Shown: positions 52,801-62,358, counted from the first letter of the stretch. The stretch is 64,000 nt of DNA from Callipepla californica brunnescens (GCA_023055505.1 JALIRH010000003.1:36272842-36336841), one strand, 5' to 3'. Made by a program: numbers and translations. The notes: generated by a model from the sequence alone, not told the origin.

Positions 52801-53131
52801 CTCCCTAAGCCCCAAGAGCGAACCCCTGGGGCACCCGGCTCCCGCGCCGGCCCCGGACACAGCGCCGGGAGGGTCACGCGGCGACGCGGTGCCACGGCCG
52901 GGGGGGCCGCGGACACGCCGCCGGCCCCAGGCTCCGCAAGGCCGCGGCCCCCCACCCGCCACGTGCCGGCCGCGCCGTCGGGGCGGGGCTCGCCGCTCTC
53001 CCCGGCCCCAGCCCCGGCGCAAAGTGCTGATTCAGCCCCCGCCCCCAGCCCCGGGCCGCGGCGCCGCTACCTGAGGCAGTGTACCAGCTGCCGGCGTGGC
53101 TGGCCTCCCGGCAGAGCACCCGGTTGGACAT
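28760..53131 (-). CDS. MEMO1: MEMO1, mediator of cell motility 1 (nine coding exons, complete)
   Basis: Nine minus-strand segments join in phase to 297 codons plus TGA, the human length. The product is a cytosolic protein of the MEMO family, structurally related to non-heme-iron class III dioxygenases. It is known to link ERBB2 signalling to microtubules and motility and has been reported to bind iron or copper. Seen here: an N-terminus starting [16 protein letters not shown], nearly identical to human (V6 is L), the reported metal ligands H49, H81, D189, H192 and C244, and the [18 protein letters not shown] segment. Differences from the human protein as I remember it include N69, K73, N222, N257 and M295. 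All introns are GT-AG. The ATG has A at -3 (CCAAGATGT) and sits in a CpG island. Coding exons are 53071-53131, 43691-43772, 42114-42182, 40124-40236, 38709-38820, 37714-37856, 36453-36529, 29876-29980 and 28760-28891. The assignment is by remembered homology, but the exact length and phase agreement make it very secure. Confidence 0.97.
28892..29875 (-). other. MEMO1 intron 8
   Basis: 0.98 kb. Its 3' end is a strong pyrimidine tract with CAAAA-type repeats on the plus strand at 28897-28925. Nothing else recognised. Confidence 0.85.
29876..29980 (-). CDS. MEMO1: MEMO1 coding exon 8 (metal ligand C244)
   Basis: Exactly 35 codons, residues 220-254, both ends in phase 0 ([20 protein letters not shown] ... 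[10 protein letters not shown]). It includes C244. Because it is symmetric, skipping it would keep frame but remove C244. Acceptor TTTTTCAG|GGTATG and donor TAAAT|GTAAGT. Confidence 0.96.
32543..33610 (+). mobile_element. CR1 LINE fragment (1.07 kb), antisense inside MEMO1 intron 7
   Basis: Longest CR1 of the window. At 32650-32841 it still encodes the reverse transcriptase palm with [17 protein letters not shown] and KFADDTKL (the FADD box). Downstream the frame is broken. It ends in the CR1 3' tail near 33608. It runs opposite to MEMO1. Confidence 0.95.
33668..33683 (+). repeat. CA dinucleotide microsatellite
   Basis: About seven CA units within MEMO1 intron 7. Confidence 0.8.
36453..36529 (-). 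CDS. MEMO1: MEMO1 coding exon 7
   Basis: 77 bases, completing G194 and encoding residues 195-219 ([20 protein letters not shown] ... KM). It ends on a codon boundary. Acceptor TTTCAAG|GTCAG and donor AAAATG|GTAAGT. Confidence 0.96.
36530..37713 (-). other. MEMO1 intron 6
   Basis: 1.2 kb of AT-rich sequence with a long T tract near 37642-37659. Nothing else recognised. Confidence 0.85.
37714..37856 (-). CDS. MEMO1: MEMO1 coding exon 6 (D189, H192)
   Basis: 143 bases covering residues 147-193 and the first base of G194. It ends with the conserved [10 protein letters not shown] segment that contains D189 and H192. Acceptor TTATAAG|CCATAAG has a poor pyrimidine tract; donor TTGGG|GTAAGT. Confidence 0.96.
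37857..38708 (-). other. MEMO1 intron 5
   Basis: 0.85 kb. Contains a run of 12 C at 38026-38037, likely length-variable. Nothing else recognised. Confidence 0.85.
38709..38820 (-). CDS. MEMO1: MEMO1 coding exon 5
   Basis: 112 bases covering Y110 to E145 plus two bases of S146 ([20 protein letters not shown] ... PYTAKAME). Acceptor CTTTCAG|TTTATGG and donor GGAAAG|GTACTAAG, a donor weaker than its neighbours. Confidence 0.96.
38821..40123 (-). other. MEMO1 intron 4
   Basis: 1.3 kb of AT-rich sequence. Nothing recognised. Confidence 0.85.
40124..40236 (-). CDS. MEMO1: MEMO1 coding exon 4 (metal ligand H81)
   Basis: 113 bases covering residues 72-108 plus one base of I109. It carries [18 protein letters not shown] with H81. 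Acceptor TTGTAG|CCGAAA and donor CAAAAGA|GTAAGT. A reading frame runs past both junctions, but the splice sites and the next exon fix the ends. Confidence 0.96.
40237..42113 (-). other. MEMO1 intron 3
   Basis: 1.9 kb of AT-rich sequence with a short T tract near 41536. Nothing else recognised. Confidence 0.85.
42114..42182 (-). CDS. MEMO1: MEMO1 coding exon 3 (metal ligand H49)
   Basis: 69 bases, completing P48 and encoding H49 to I70 plus two bases of T71 ([19 protein letters not shown]). H49 is a reported metal ligand. Acceptor TTTACAG|CCAT and donor ATCAC|GTAAGT. Confidence 0.96.
42183..43690 (-). other. MEMO1 intron 2
   Basis: 1.5 kb of AT-rich sequence. No repeat family, RNA gene or coding segment recognised. 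Confidence 0.85.
43691..43772 (-). CDS. MEMO1: MEMO1 coding exon 2
   Basis: 82 bases, completing G21 and running to two bases of P48 ([11 protein letters not shown] ... RPARAIIA). Acceptor ATTATAG|GACC and donor GCACC|GTAAGT. It is separated from exon 1 by the longest intron of the gene, 9.3 kb. Confidence 0.96.
44578..44690 (-). mobile_element. Short CR1 tail, same subfamily as 14.7 and 62.6 kb
   Basis: 113 bases nearly identical to the tail of the other two copies. TAATGTGCCA occurs at 44560-44569 and again at 44690-44699, a candidate target-site duplication. Confidence 0.9.
49357..49493 (+). mobile_element. CR1 LINE 3' tail
   Basis: Plus strand: GGTTGGGTGGGGCCCTGTGC through TCCTTTCCAACCCAAGCCAT and the tail CTACAACTCTAT. 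Strongly 5'-truncated. Confidence 0.9.
53071..53131 (-). CDS. MEMO1: MEMO1 coding exon 1 (start codon)
   Basis: Encodes residues 1-20 and the first base of G21. The donor reads CTCAG|GTAGC on the minus strand. The frame stays open upstream of the ATG only because the DNA is very GC-rich; conservation begins at MSNRV, so this ATG is preferred. Confidence 0.95.
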
Positions 53132-53527
53132 CTTGGTGCCGGAGCCGCCTATGGTGTTCGGGGGCGCCGGTGGGGGACGGGCCCGGCCGCGGCGGCGGCG
53201 CTGCTCCCCCTCCTCCCCCGGCGCGGCCCGGGCCCGGCGGGCGGAGGCGGCGCTGCCGGCGGCGCCTCCGGGAGGGCGGGCGGGCGGCGAACGGGAGGGG
53301 GGCGGCCGGGGGCGGCGGCGCGGGCCGGGGCCGCGGTACCGCGCTCGGCCGCAGGCGCTCGCCCCGCGGGGGGCGCCGGGGGGGGAGGCGGGGACGAAGC
53401 TCGAGGCAGCCGCCGCCAACTCCGCGCCGGCGGGTGGGGGACGCGGAGAGAAGGGGGACGCGGCCGCGACTGGGTTTGGCCCGGCTCGGCTGCCGTGGTC
53501 TAAGGGCCGCGCGGGCGCCGCTCCCCC

Positions 53528-53732
53528 ATTGGGCACGAAAGCAAAAGCCTCGCCGCCATTGGGCGCCCGGCCCGGGCGCGCCCGCCCCCTGCTTTGACAA
53601 GCCCGGAATGGAGCGGCGGCGGCCGCGGCGCCGTCGGGGGGAGGGCGGAAGGAGGCGGAGCACGGAGCGAGAGCCCCGTGCGCATTGGCCGGCCGCGTTG
53701 CCGTGGTTGCCGCTTCTGCCGGCGCTGATTGG
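53528..53732 (-). promoter_or_regulatory. Cluster of four CCAAT (NF-Y type) boxes
   Basis: Plus-strand ATTGG (CCAAT on the MEMO1 strand) at 53528-53532, 53558-53562, 53684-53688 and 53728-53732. The last sits in CTGATTGGC, a full NF-Y consensus. All four have the same orientation, 400-600 bases upstream of the start codon. This implies the main start site lies between about 53132 and 53500. Confidence 0.6.
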
Positions 53733-54260
53733 CGGGGCCGTGTCTCCGTGGTGGAAGGGAAGATTACGAGCGCGGGTCAGATGAGGGGAGGCCGCGCCGG
53801 GGCGGTGTTGGGAGGGGGGGGCGAGCGGTGCCCGCGGGGAGATACGGCCCCCACGCCCCGTCCGGGCCACGCGTGGCGGCCGCTGCCGTCGGGGGCGCGC
53901 GTCACTGCGCGCTCTGTGTCGCGGCCCCGACGTGCGCCCGGCGGCGGCGCGCTCCCGTTCCTCGAGGTGCCCGGTGCCGGGAGCGGTCCGCCGGCCGTCT
54001 GTGGCTTCCGCTCTCCCTGGCGGTCGGTTCGTTGCGCCGCCGCTTTGTTCTGCTCTTAGCGAGGATGTGCCGGGCCCCGCGCTGCTCCTGCCCACGGTGC
54101 CCCGGGTTCTCAGTCAGTATTGTTCTGCAGACGGCCTTTCAGGGACGTCAGTTCCCAGCGGCTGCGGAAGCGGAGTTCTCCGGGCTTCTCCTACCCGCTG
54201 CCGTCCGCGCACGCACCGCTTTGCCGCTGTGGCACGCAGCGCAGGTGCGGGGAGTGCTCC

Positions 54261-57200
54261 TGTGTACAGGTCTCTAATTCTCAGCTTAGTCCTTCCCCAC
54301 CCCTTTAATTTTTCATTAGCGTGCTGAACGGACTGCTGCCATGGAGATGCATCATGGCTAAGAAAGCGAATTGGAAAGAGAAGCGTGGCCACTACGAAAG
54401 GGGGAAGGGACTAGGCCCTTTTTGCCACTGCCATATGAGATAAAACCAGGAGAGGGAAGGGCCACAACCGTTCAGATACAGAGGTACACTGACGTGCTAC
54501 GTATGGGTCAGTCCAGGGGATGGATCCTCCCTCTCCCCCCCGTGCCATTTTATTCTTCAAAAGATCTTGCAGCCAAAGCTATAAATGCATGCCAAACGCA
54601 GGACTTCTGTTGCTTTTTTGAACAGCGGAACAAAGGAAACACGGGGATAAAGGCACGGCTCCACGTGCAAACTGAGGATGGGAAAGGCCGGCACTGTGAC
54701 CAAGTGCTTCACGCCAAATCCATGAGCGGGGATCCTGCTCTGCCCCCCTGACACCGGCCTTGCCCTGCAGCTGAGGGGCTGTAATACTTGAGGCCTGCAG
54801 TGAAATCAGTGTTTGTAAGGGGCTGTCATGTGGAGATGGGTGCTGACCATCCCAGCAAACATTATTTTCAGGAGCCATCACTGCTCTATCCCTTCAGCAT
54901 TCAGTTCTTGTCTTAAAAACAGAGATAAATTGACATGGACTGTAACTGCTACCTAGACAAGGAACATCATTCCACCAAACTACTTTAATATAAGACTATC
55001 TTGGCAGTTGACATTTTTGTTGTTATAAACGGGAATTATATGTCAAATCTTTTACACAAACTTCAGTGCTGGGAATGCTTCCTGAACTGATTATCAATGA
55101 AGTAAACCAAATGCATCACAGAAGATAAAATAAGGGGGGAAATCCATCTGAGGAAAAATCAGAGTTGGGATTATATGCTTACAGAAGAGGTTATGCTGGT
55201 GTGTATATATATAAAGCATTCGATGCATTGTTGTCCCACAGTCCAGCAGAGGAATTACAGGTTAATTGTACTTTTTTTTTTTAATTATCTAGTATTAATT
55301 TCTACCATTTAGAGGAAGAGCTTTCATCTCCCTAAACACAAAGCAAGTAAAATTTAAGAACTTCCAAATGGCAGTCTAGACTATTTAATGAGTAAAACCA
55401 TTGCTGTAAGATTACCATTTATAAGAGGCGTCAATGCCACATTATCCAGTGCCTTGAGTATTTCTAGACAGGCAAGCACACCCACACGCAGACTTGAGTG
55501 ACACGGTTCATATGACCACAGCAACCAAGTTATTTGCTTTTCCAATACAATAGGCCATTTATCATAGCTCTAGCTTTTTCTCTGCCCTATTCTTAAAGTC
55601 ACATTAGAATTCTGGAATCTTGGTAAGCAAACTAACTTCTCACACCGTTCTGAGTTTGTTTTATAAGCATGCTAGGTTTTACAAGTTTTTTGTTTGTTTG
55701 TTTCGCCTTCAGGTATCATTTTTGATTGTTTTCCTTTTTTCTCTTCAGCTTGCCTTTTTAAATTTCTTCAATTTTCCCAAGCTTTGTTGTTGAGTTCCCC
55801 TTGGGATGAATGCTTTTTCCTTTTTTAAACCTCATTTGCTTTTTACATTAACTGTTATTTCTTTGAATGTATGTTAGGTGTAGATTAGAATGAAGTCCTA
55901 TGTAGCACAAACATTATCAGTGCAGGTGCAAAGAACAAGTGAAGCTTGGTGTTAAAAGGTCATAGAAGACAAAGACTTTTTCTACTAATACTTAGATTGT
56001 GGCATATGCCACCTGCAGAACCTGTTCCCTGGAGAATCTTCTGTCCTCTGTTACCAAGTAGCACTACAGATCCAAAGGCCAGGAAAACTGGACATTCTCC
56101 TCAATTTCTACCTTCTCCTCTGACAAAGCTTGTCATCTATAGTACTGTAGGAGAAATTTCCACTGGCAAGGGCAACAATAGGTTGTTTTGTTTTCTTTTC
56201 ATGTTTTCTTACCACAGGTAGACAAAAGCCATAGTCAGTGATTTGGGGGTTCTTCTTTTTGAACTTTTAATCATCACCTCCTGATCATGAATCGTTTCTT
56301 TGTGTAAAGGCTGGTGGTAAAGAGGCAGAAATAAAAGCAGGCAGCTCTCCAGCTAAACAGGAGAAGGTGGTGCTGGGGTTCCTTGTGCTCAACACATGGA
56401 GGTACGGAAGTGCTCTAGCCACAGGCTGAGGAACTGAACTGAATGAGTACTGCTGGAACATGAGTGAAGCTCAGAGCTCCTCCTGCTTTGTCTGCAATTA
56501 TTCTGAGCATAGTTTGTGCAGGGAGAAATAACAGGAACACTTACCTGTTCGGACCGATTTTAGTCATGTTTTCTCTGATGCACGGGGCAGGGCTGACATA
56601 ATGCATAGACAGATCCTTGAGTTAGCAGTCCCTTAAGCACAGACACTCACTGTACATATGTTTCTGCTGGCAGTTTTTTCCCTACCTGGAAGCATGAAGG
56701 CAGGCTGGCAAGAATGACTTACTGCTTGGTGTGTACTCAGCAGCAGGGTTATTCTGGAGTACATCCTATGCCTCACTTAAGTGGAAACTGTGCTGTACTA
56801 TCAACCAATAACTATTTTATTTTCTGCCTAATTTTACTGCCCTTTCAAGGGTATACTAATTCTTTACAGCCCCCGGGTAACTGAAAATGAAAAAATATCT
56901 GTTCAAGAGATATGGCTTTCATCTAATTAGCAGCATTACTAAAGTTACTGCTTTCATTTATTTCTTCAAGCTTCTATTTTAATCATTTGTAGCACCTTAC
57001 ATCTAGTCTCCATTTTATCAATTAATTCCTATTTCTGTAAAAATAGGATCATTAGTATTTAATTTTGAACTACAAATTAAATGCATTTCATATTGAAGCC
57101 TCCAGAACCAGTGGAAAAAAAAAATCATACTGCTTTCCGAATTAAAATGGGATGCATATGTCACACTCTTCATAGATTTTCTTTTTCTTTCTTTCTTTTT

Positions 57201-58549
57201 TTTTTTTTGGAGCTGGGAAGAGTTTAAACAGGTGAATGGTTTAAAAAAAAAATTATCGTTACTTCCTTAACTTTGAGAACTGGAATCACCAGACATGATC
57301 TGATAATAGCAACTCACTATCTTCTTCCTGTTACAGGATGTTTTCCATGTGGGTAGTCCTAATTGCTGAAGATCAGTTCACAAGTAAAGGTATATGGCCA
57401 CACTTTGTTGCTGACTTTCTTGTTGGCACCCTTCAGTCAGTAAAATACTTTAAGAGCTCCTAAGTTCACTGCTGCTAGTAATATTTCGCCTTATTTTCTT
57501 GGAGAAAGCTACCCCATGAAACTGCTATAGTAAATATATTAATACTATTATCTTGTGACCTAGCCTCATTAGGAAAACAACAGCAGGTTCACTGTGTACC
57601 AAACAGTGGTGGTGACAGGCGAGTAGCTGGCATACTGCTGGAGGAACAGCTCACCTGAAGGCTTGTACTAATGCTTTAAGATTTCAGGGTGATCCAAGAG
57701 CTGTTTTCAAGCTTTTGTGCAGCTTCCAGAAGGAGTCCAGTCTAGTCTGGCTGTCTAGTCCCTGCACAAATTGTCAATAACCTAATGTGGCTGTTCTCCA
57801 GCTACAATACTCAGATTTTCACATTTTTGATGGCATTTTAAAATACTTTTTTACTCTCAGTCCTGTATTTTTCTTCAGAGTCTGTCTTCTGCCACACCTT
57901 TCTAATATTATGCACTGAGGCCTGTGGCCTTCACCTCTTCTGAAAGGACTACAGGAAAAATAAACAAGAAAGGGTCAGAAAAAGATGTTAAAAACAGGAA
58001 ACAAAAAGAGATGTTAGTAAACCTAAGGGGAGAAAAATATAACCAGGTTCAGTCTTACTGAGTTAGAGCAAAATTACGCTTGACAGAGTGCACCAACTAG
58101 GATCAGCAGTACAGAGAATTACAAAGCTGTTAAGCCCCTTCAAACTTTCTATCAGCTAAATCTAGCACACCAGCCACAAGAGGCCAATGTCAAATTCTTA
58201 ACAGCACACCATTAATGAAAGCATCTGAAGTGTTGGGCACTGTGTGCAGGTGAACCTAAGTGTTTTAAACTGAAAACAAACCAGTGTTCTCAGTTAAGTT
58301 CTCTCTTCGCTACTTAATCAATCCATCCTCAAAATAAATTCTAACTACTCTTAATTTGCATTGTGTTTAGATGCCTTGCACAGGAAGGCTGAAAAATCAA
58401 GTTACAGACATTATGACCAGTGTGACTGCCATAATAAGTTATACCCCTTTGTTTTGTGCTTACAGATGAATTATTCAGCCTCTCACCCAGTAGTGCAGTT
58501 TCAGTATTTTATTTGGAAAGTCTCTGTCTAGCTAGTTTAAAACAAGTGA
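54261..58549. other. Intergenic between MEMO1 promoter and DPY30 3' end
   Basis: 4.3 kb of AT-rich sequence with T-rich low complexity near 55.7 and 57.2 kb. An open frame of 126 codons at 54371-54751 matches nothing I know and is not called. Confidence 0.75.
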
Positions 58550-58715
58550 ACAAATAAAATGTAAAGTGTTCTTTATTAAATAACTCAAAAGGTAAAGCAT
58601 ATCGTGTGATAAAGAGAGACAATACTACGGTTCCAAAGGATTTTTACAGCAGAAAACAGATTGCGACAAATGAGCATTTCAGTCTAGCAGCCAAACTGTC
58701 CTCATTAGAATGGAG
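58550..58715 (-). other. DPY30: DPY30 3' untranslated region
   Basis: Short AT-rich segment after the stop, ending near the AATAAA at 58572-58577 (minus strand). Cleavage is expected within about 25 bases after that hexamer. The end is estimated. Confidence 0.6.
58572..58577 (-). terminator. DPY30: Polyadenylation signal of DPY30
   Basis: AATAAA on the minus strand, about 140 bases after the stop codon. It is followed by T-rich sequence, as expected for a downstream element. Confidence 0.6.
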
Positions 58716-58788
58716 TTAATTTCGGTCCTCAAATTGTGACTTGTTTTTTAAAAGATACGCTGCTAGAAATTCAATGGGATTTGGCGGT
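58716..58788 (-). CDS. DPY30: DPY30 last coding exon
   Basis: 73 bases: completes R76, encodes residues 77-99 ([20 protein letters not shown] then DRN) and ends in TAA at 58718-58716. Acceptor TTTACAG|ACCGCC. A CR1 tail lies only 76 bases upstream in the intron. Confidence 0.96.
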
Positions 58789-61700
58789 CTGTAAAGAAAA
58801 AGTAAATCAAAAGCAATTACTCTTTGCTATATGAAACCAGGTACGTGAAGAACTGATGGCCCCAGACTTGGAGATTCGACTCGATGATCTCCAGAGGCCC
58901 CTTCCAACCCCTACAATTCTGTGATTCTCTGCAAAGCAACGTAACTCCTGTCAAACACCTGGAAGCACTGCCTTAGGGACAACTACCTACCTAGACCAAC
59001 TCAGTAAGTTCCCAGTTTACATCTAGTCAGTATGTTTTAAATAAGGAAACCTAGTCAACATTAGTTCCACGTTATTAAATTGCTGAGACAGTTACCTATC
59101 TAGAATGAGGGTATACACTTTAAGCATAAATACCATACATAGCTCACTGTAAGTTGGAGGCATTTATTGATTTTTTTTTCTAAATTCATACTGCATCAAA
59201 CAGTTTCTCAGTTCTTGCTTCTTTTTCTTAAAAGATTATTGTGTCATTTGAGTATTAGATGTGTTTGTGTGGTTTCTGGCTATGAAGAATCTCCTCTTTT
59301 TCCAATTATGAATTTGCAACCTGCTAGCTTAATTTCATTACTATATCAGAAGAGAGAAAATGCAATCCGTTCCACTCCATCATCTCCTTGCTATTCATGA
59401 TTTAACAGATTCCTAATATATTGTTGCTAAGACAGGCTGCATCTATTCAGTCACACCCTGCACAGATGGCATTCCATACTTACAACCATCTTGCCACTCC
59501 TTTCTCTACTTTTTCACATTGTACCAGAATACAGGGGAATTGGAATTACACAGAACAGTCAAAACACAAAAACATTAAAGGTTTAAATAGTGACATCGTT
59601 TTTGCACCCCTTCAATTTCTAAGTCCTAGCATTACAAATCTTACTTTATTCCAAAGATACTTTTTGTAAGGGTAATGGTAAGCTTATAAAATTCCTGTGC
59701 TATTATTTACAAATTGATCAACTCAAAACAAACAAACAAAACAAAAAAAAACAAGCTATTCTGGAAAACACAGTATCCTTAACAGCCTGCCACTCACTTT
59801 TTTAAACTGTTACTAACAATTCTTTCCATGATTATAGTGTTGTGTTTGTTCAGCACAGAAACTCACTGTTTACTTCCACTCTGCATCCAACCACTTCCTT
59901 CCATATAGAAACTTTTCTTTTTGCCCCACAGCAACTTAATTCTTTTTAACAGCCCTTAGTGAGAGAATGCCAGAAGCTTTAAGGAGTTTTAAACAGACTC
60001 TGTCTCCTGGATTCACATTTACATGTGTTTGTTGACTCCTTCAATTAACACCAAGAGACCTAAATTGTGCAGATTCCTCCCTAAATGACATTCAGTCTGC
60101 CGCAGAACTTCCACTGATGGGAGCTGAAGATCAGGGTGCTGCCTCAGGAGCAGGGCGTGCCTTCCTACATGCTTTTTTGCTTCACTAGCATCCTGTACAA
60201 TTCAGTTCAAATTCACGATTCCTTCTGAGGTTAAGGCACTGCTGATGGTTGTTCTGGCTATAGGTACAGTGAGGTCATTCACCCATATCAGCTTCTGATA
60301 ATGTTATTTCAGCAAAACTGAGAAGTGGTTTATATGCAGTGTGACTCACCAGTAGCTGAGATAGAAATTCATTTGGATAAGGTGAACTACTCTGTTATGG
60401 TTTGAGAACATGCTTCTGTGTTGCCTGATAAGAGATCTGAGGCACCTTGACAGAACAGTCTTTACTCAAAGGATGAATTACCCTTTATTGTATTACTGTG
60501 TTAATACTGCAGGGTCAGCCTCATCCATTAGAAAGTATTTTAAATCTCTTAGGAAGAGATATGTCAAGCCTGATTTGCATTTGTTTCTTCCTTTTGAATG
60601 GCAAGCAGAACTCTTTATAACCCTGTACTATAGAATTTGGTTCAAAATTAGAACAACTTCCCTTGTTTTTAAAGGCAAATTACACGACAGAATGAAAAAT
60701 ACTCTTTTTGCTCCAAACACTTTATAGTAGCAAACCTCACTGTGAGCCAATAAATTCATTAAATAACTTTAACCTTGCCACACACAGCTGTGAGGAACAC
60801 ATCCTGCTGTGTTTAGTCACAGTATTTTACAAACACGCTGTAATGACTTTCTTACATCTCTCAAGCTAACACCATATCTGGTCTGTGAGATCAAAAAGGT
60901 GACACAGCACCCAAGTTTGAGACCTATCTTCTTCCTAAGGACAAAAGGAACATTTCAGTATCTTACCTCTCTTTTGCAAGAACTGCAAGTCCCTGTAGCA
61001 AAATAGGTACAACAGTCTGATCCAAGTAGGCACGTGTGGGTAATGACTGAAGATCCACCTTCTGCTTTGATGTTTTCTCTGCATTTAACTTCTCATTTTC
61101 CACTATCCTCTGAAGGAAAAGTGAACGAATATTGGTAATAGCAGTCAGATTTACTTTGAAGTATGTGTGCAAATAAAGTACCTGCTTCTCTGCAAGCTCA
61201 CTGAAAATTACTTCTTTACATCTTTTAAGAAAACTTAATGTGCATTTTATCTTGGACAAGCTTAAACCAGAGGAGTCTCTGTTCTGAGGAAACAATCTTA
61301 GGAAGCTCTCAATTTAACATGAGCAGTCCCAGCTTAATGGTTCCTGCATGTCTGCACTTCCAACATAAAAGGGATCCAAAGCCAAACATTTTAAGACCAC
61401 AGTAAAGTATAGGATTCTTTAAGAAAAGATGCACAAAATGGTTCCAGGTGCCTGAAACATCTTGAAACTACTAGAGGCAGTTTCCAGGGCATTTGGTCAC
61501 TAAGGATGCTTGACAAGTTTCTGCAAAGCCTTAACATACAGTATCAGCTTATGGTGGAGGGATATGAAAGCAGCATATGAAACAGCAGTAAACAAACATC
61601 ACAGAGTTATTATCCTAACATGGGCCAGAAGCAGTCTGGACTGCATCTACTCTATCAGCATAAGTAATTACAGTGAGCTAGGATTACTGTGATCCCATGT

Positions 61701-62242
61701 TCCCATTTACAAGGATATTAAAAGATCCCTCCCTTTGATACTTTTAAAGAAATACCATCGACTCCACCTATTCTCCTCCCTGTAATGAAAACCTGCCTGC
61801 CTATTAGCAGCGTGGCCTGCTATGGGCACAGTAACCATCACAGGATACATCTCAAAGAATCTCATCAGAACATTCATTACTTATTTCAGTGGTGTTCTAC
61901 CACAGAAGCAACACGAGACAACACAACGAGTAACAAGTCAATCTGTTGGTGCACTTCCCAACTCACTTTTGTGGGAACATCAGTTATTAAGCCCAGACCC
62001 AACATTTAACCTTCTCCCCCCACGATAAGGGCTGCGAGCCCTGCCACGATTTAAAGCAGTGAGGTCTGCGTTACCTCCACGTTTTCAGTGAGCCCATACT
62101 CGGAATGAGGATTTTCTGGAACCTGTAACACGAACACACGGTCAGCAACGCACAAACGCTTATTTCCACCCGCACCACAACGCACAGATAACGTTCCTCG
62201 CCGTACCTGTGGCTGTCCCTCCATGATCTGCTCTGCCTCCAT
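58716..62242 (-). CDS. DPY30: DPY30, core subunit of SET1/MLL histone methyltransferase complexes (four coding exons, complete)
   Basis: Four minus-strand exons join in phase to 99 codons plus TAA, the human length. DPY30 is a small dimeric helical protein that binds ASH2L through its C-terminal DPY-30 motif and supports H3K4 methylation by SET1/MLL complexes. It has also been reported at the trans-Golgi network. Seen here: a variable N-terminus ([12 protein letters not shown]), then the conserved core with [20 protein letters not shown] and [20 protein letters not shown], and the end [10 protein letters not shown]. Residues of about 45-99 are almost unchanged from human; the differences lie in the disordered N-terminus and a few conservative sites. 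Coding exons are 62207-62242, 62075-62122, 60967-61109 and 58716-58788. The start follows a 5'-UTR part of the same exon. Its promoter is a separate CpG island, and the gene lies in the same orientation as MEMO1, 5.6 kb from the MEMO1 ATG. Confidence 0.97.
58789..60966 (-). other. DPY30 intron before the last exon (2.2 kb)
   Basis: Contains a short CR1 tail (58865-58927) and A/CAAA-rich tracts near 59725-59755. Nothing else recognised. Confidence 0.85.
58865..58927 (+). mobile_element. Minimal CR1 3' tail in a DPY30 intron
   Basis: 63 bases ending ACAATTCTGTGATTCT, the canonical CR1 3' end. It is antisense to DPY30 and lies 76 bases from its last exon. Confidence 0.88.
60967..61109 (-). CDS. 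DPY30: DPY30 third coding exon (core)
   Basis: 143 bases covering residues 29-75 and two bases of R76. It holds most of the dimerisation and ASH2L-binding helices. Acceptor CCTTCAG|AGGATAG and donor AGAGAG|GTAAGA. Confidence 0.96.
61110..62074 (-). other. DPY30 intron before the core exon
   Basis: 0.97 kb. No repeat family or coding segment recognised. Confidence 0.85.
62075..62122 (-). CDS. DPY30: DPY30 second coding exon
   Basis: Sixteen codons, residues 13-28 ([16 protein letters not shown]), phase 0 at both ends. The intron before it is only 84 bases. Acceptor GTTACAG|GTTCC and donor GTGGAG|GTAACG. Confidence 0.95.
62207..62242 (-). CDS. DPY30: DPY30 coding exon with start codon
   Basis: Twelve codons, [12 protein letters not shown], then donor CACAG|GTACGG. 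The exon continues upstream as 5' UTR to an acceptor (CTTTCCAG|GGCTCC), giving an exon of about 62207-62279. An upstream in-frame ATG lies beyond that acceptor, so it would not be in the spliced mRNA. Confidence 0.94.
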
Positions 62243-62331
62243 GGCTTCCGAGGCGGGATTCGCTGGATGCACAGGAGCCCTGGAAAGCGCCAAGACAAAC
62301 CGGTCAGCAGGCTGACACCGAGCGTTTCCTT

Positions 62332-62358
62332 CCCCTTCCCCTTCCCCTTCCCTGTCCC
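62332..62358 (-). repeat. CCCCTT hexamer repeat, G-quadruplex candidate
   Basis: Three CCCCTT units with a shorter fourth and a nearby CCC. On the DPY30-sense strand this gives five G runs of 3-4 bases separated by 2-3 bases, inside the 132-base first intron. Confidence 0.8.

Larger units (their letters stand above)
43773..53070 (-). other. MEMO1 intron 1 (9.3 kb)
   Basis: Non-coding. It holds two CR1 tails (44578-44690 and 49357-49493), a short CT microsatellite near 49710, a C run near 50363 and a possible retroviral protease-like relic near 46703. Otherwise I see only AT-rich unique sequence. The last 300 bases belong to the CpG island. Confidence 0.85.
52780..54260. promoter_or_regulatory. 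CpG island and promoter of MEMO1
   Basis: About 1.5 kb of very GC-rich, CpG-dense DNA in an AT-rich neighbourhood, spanning MEMO1 exon 1. It contains GC boxes (for example GGGCGGGGC at 52981-52989) and four CCAAT boxes upstream of the gene. No TATA box is evident. Long open frames on both strands here result from base composition and are not called as genes. The island extends 1.1 kb upstream of the ATG, so divergent transcription towards DPY30 is possible but not shown. Confidence 0.9.

Noticed and set aside
52874..54277. Many long overlapping open frames on both strands around the MEMO1 promoter
   Set aside because: They come from extreme GC content with few stop codons. Products are low-complexity R/P/G/A-rich, and only the MSNRV segment is conserved.
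54371..54751. 126-codon open frame between MEMO1 and DPY30
   Set aside because: Composition unlike a conserved protein, no recognised domain, and it sits on the edge of the CpG island.
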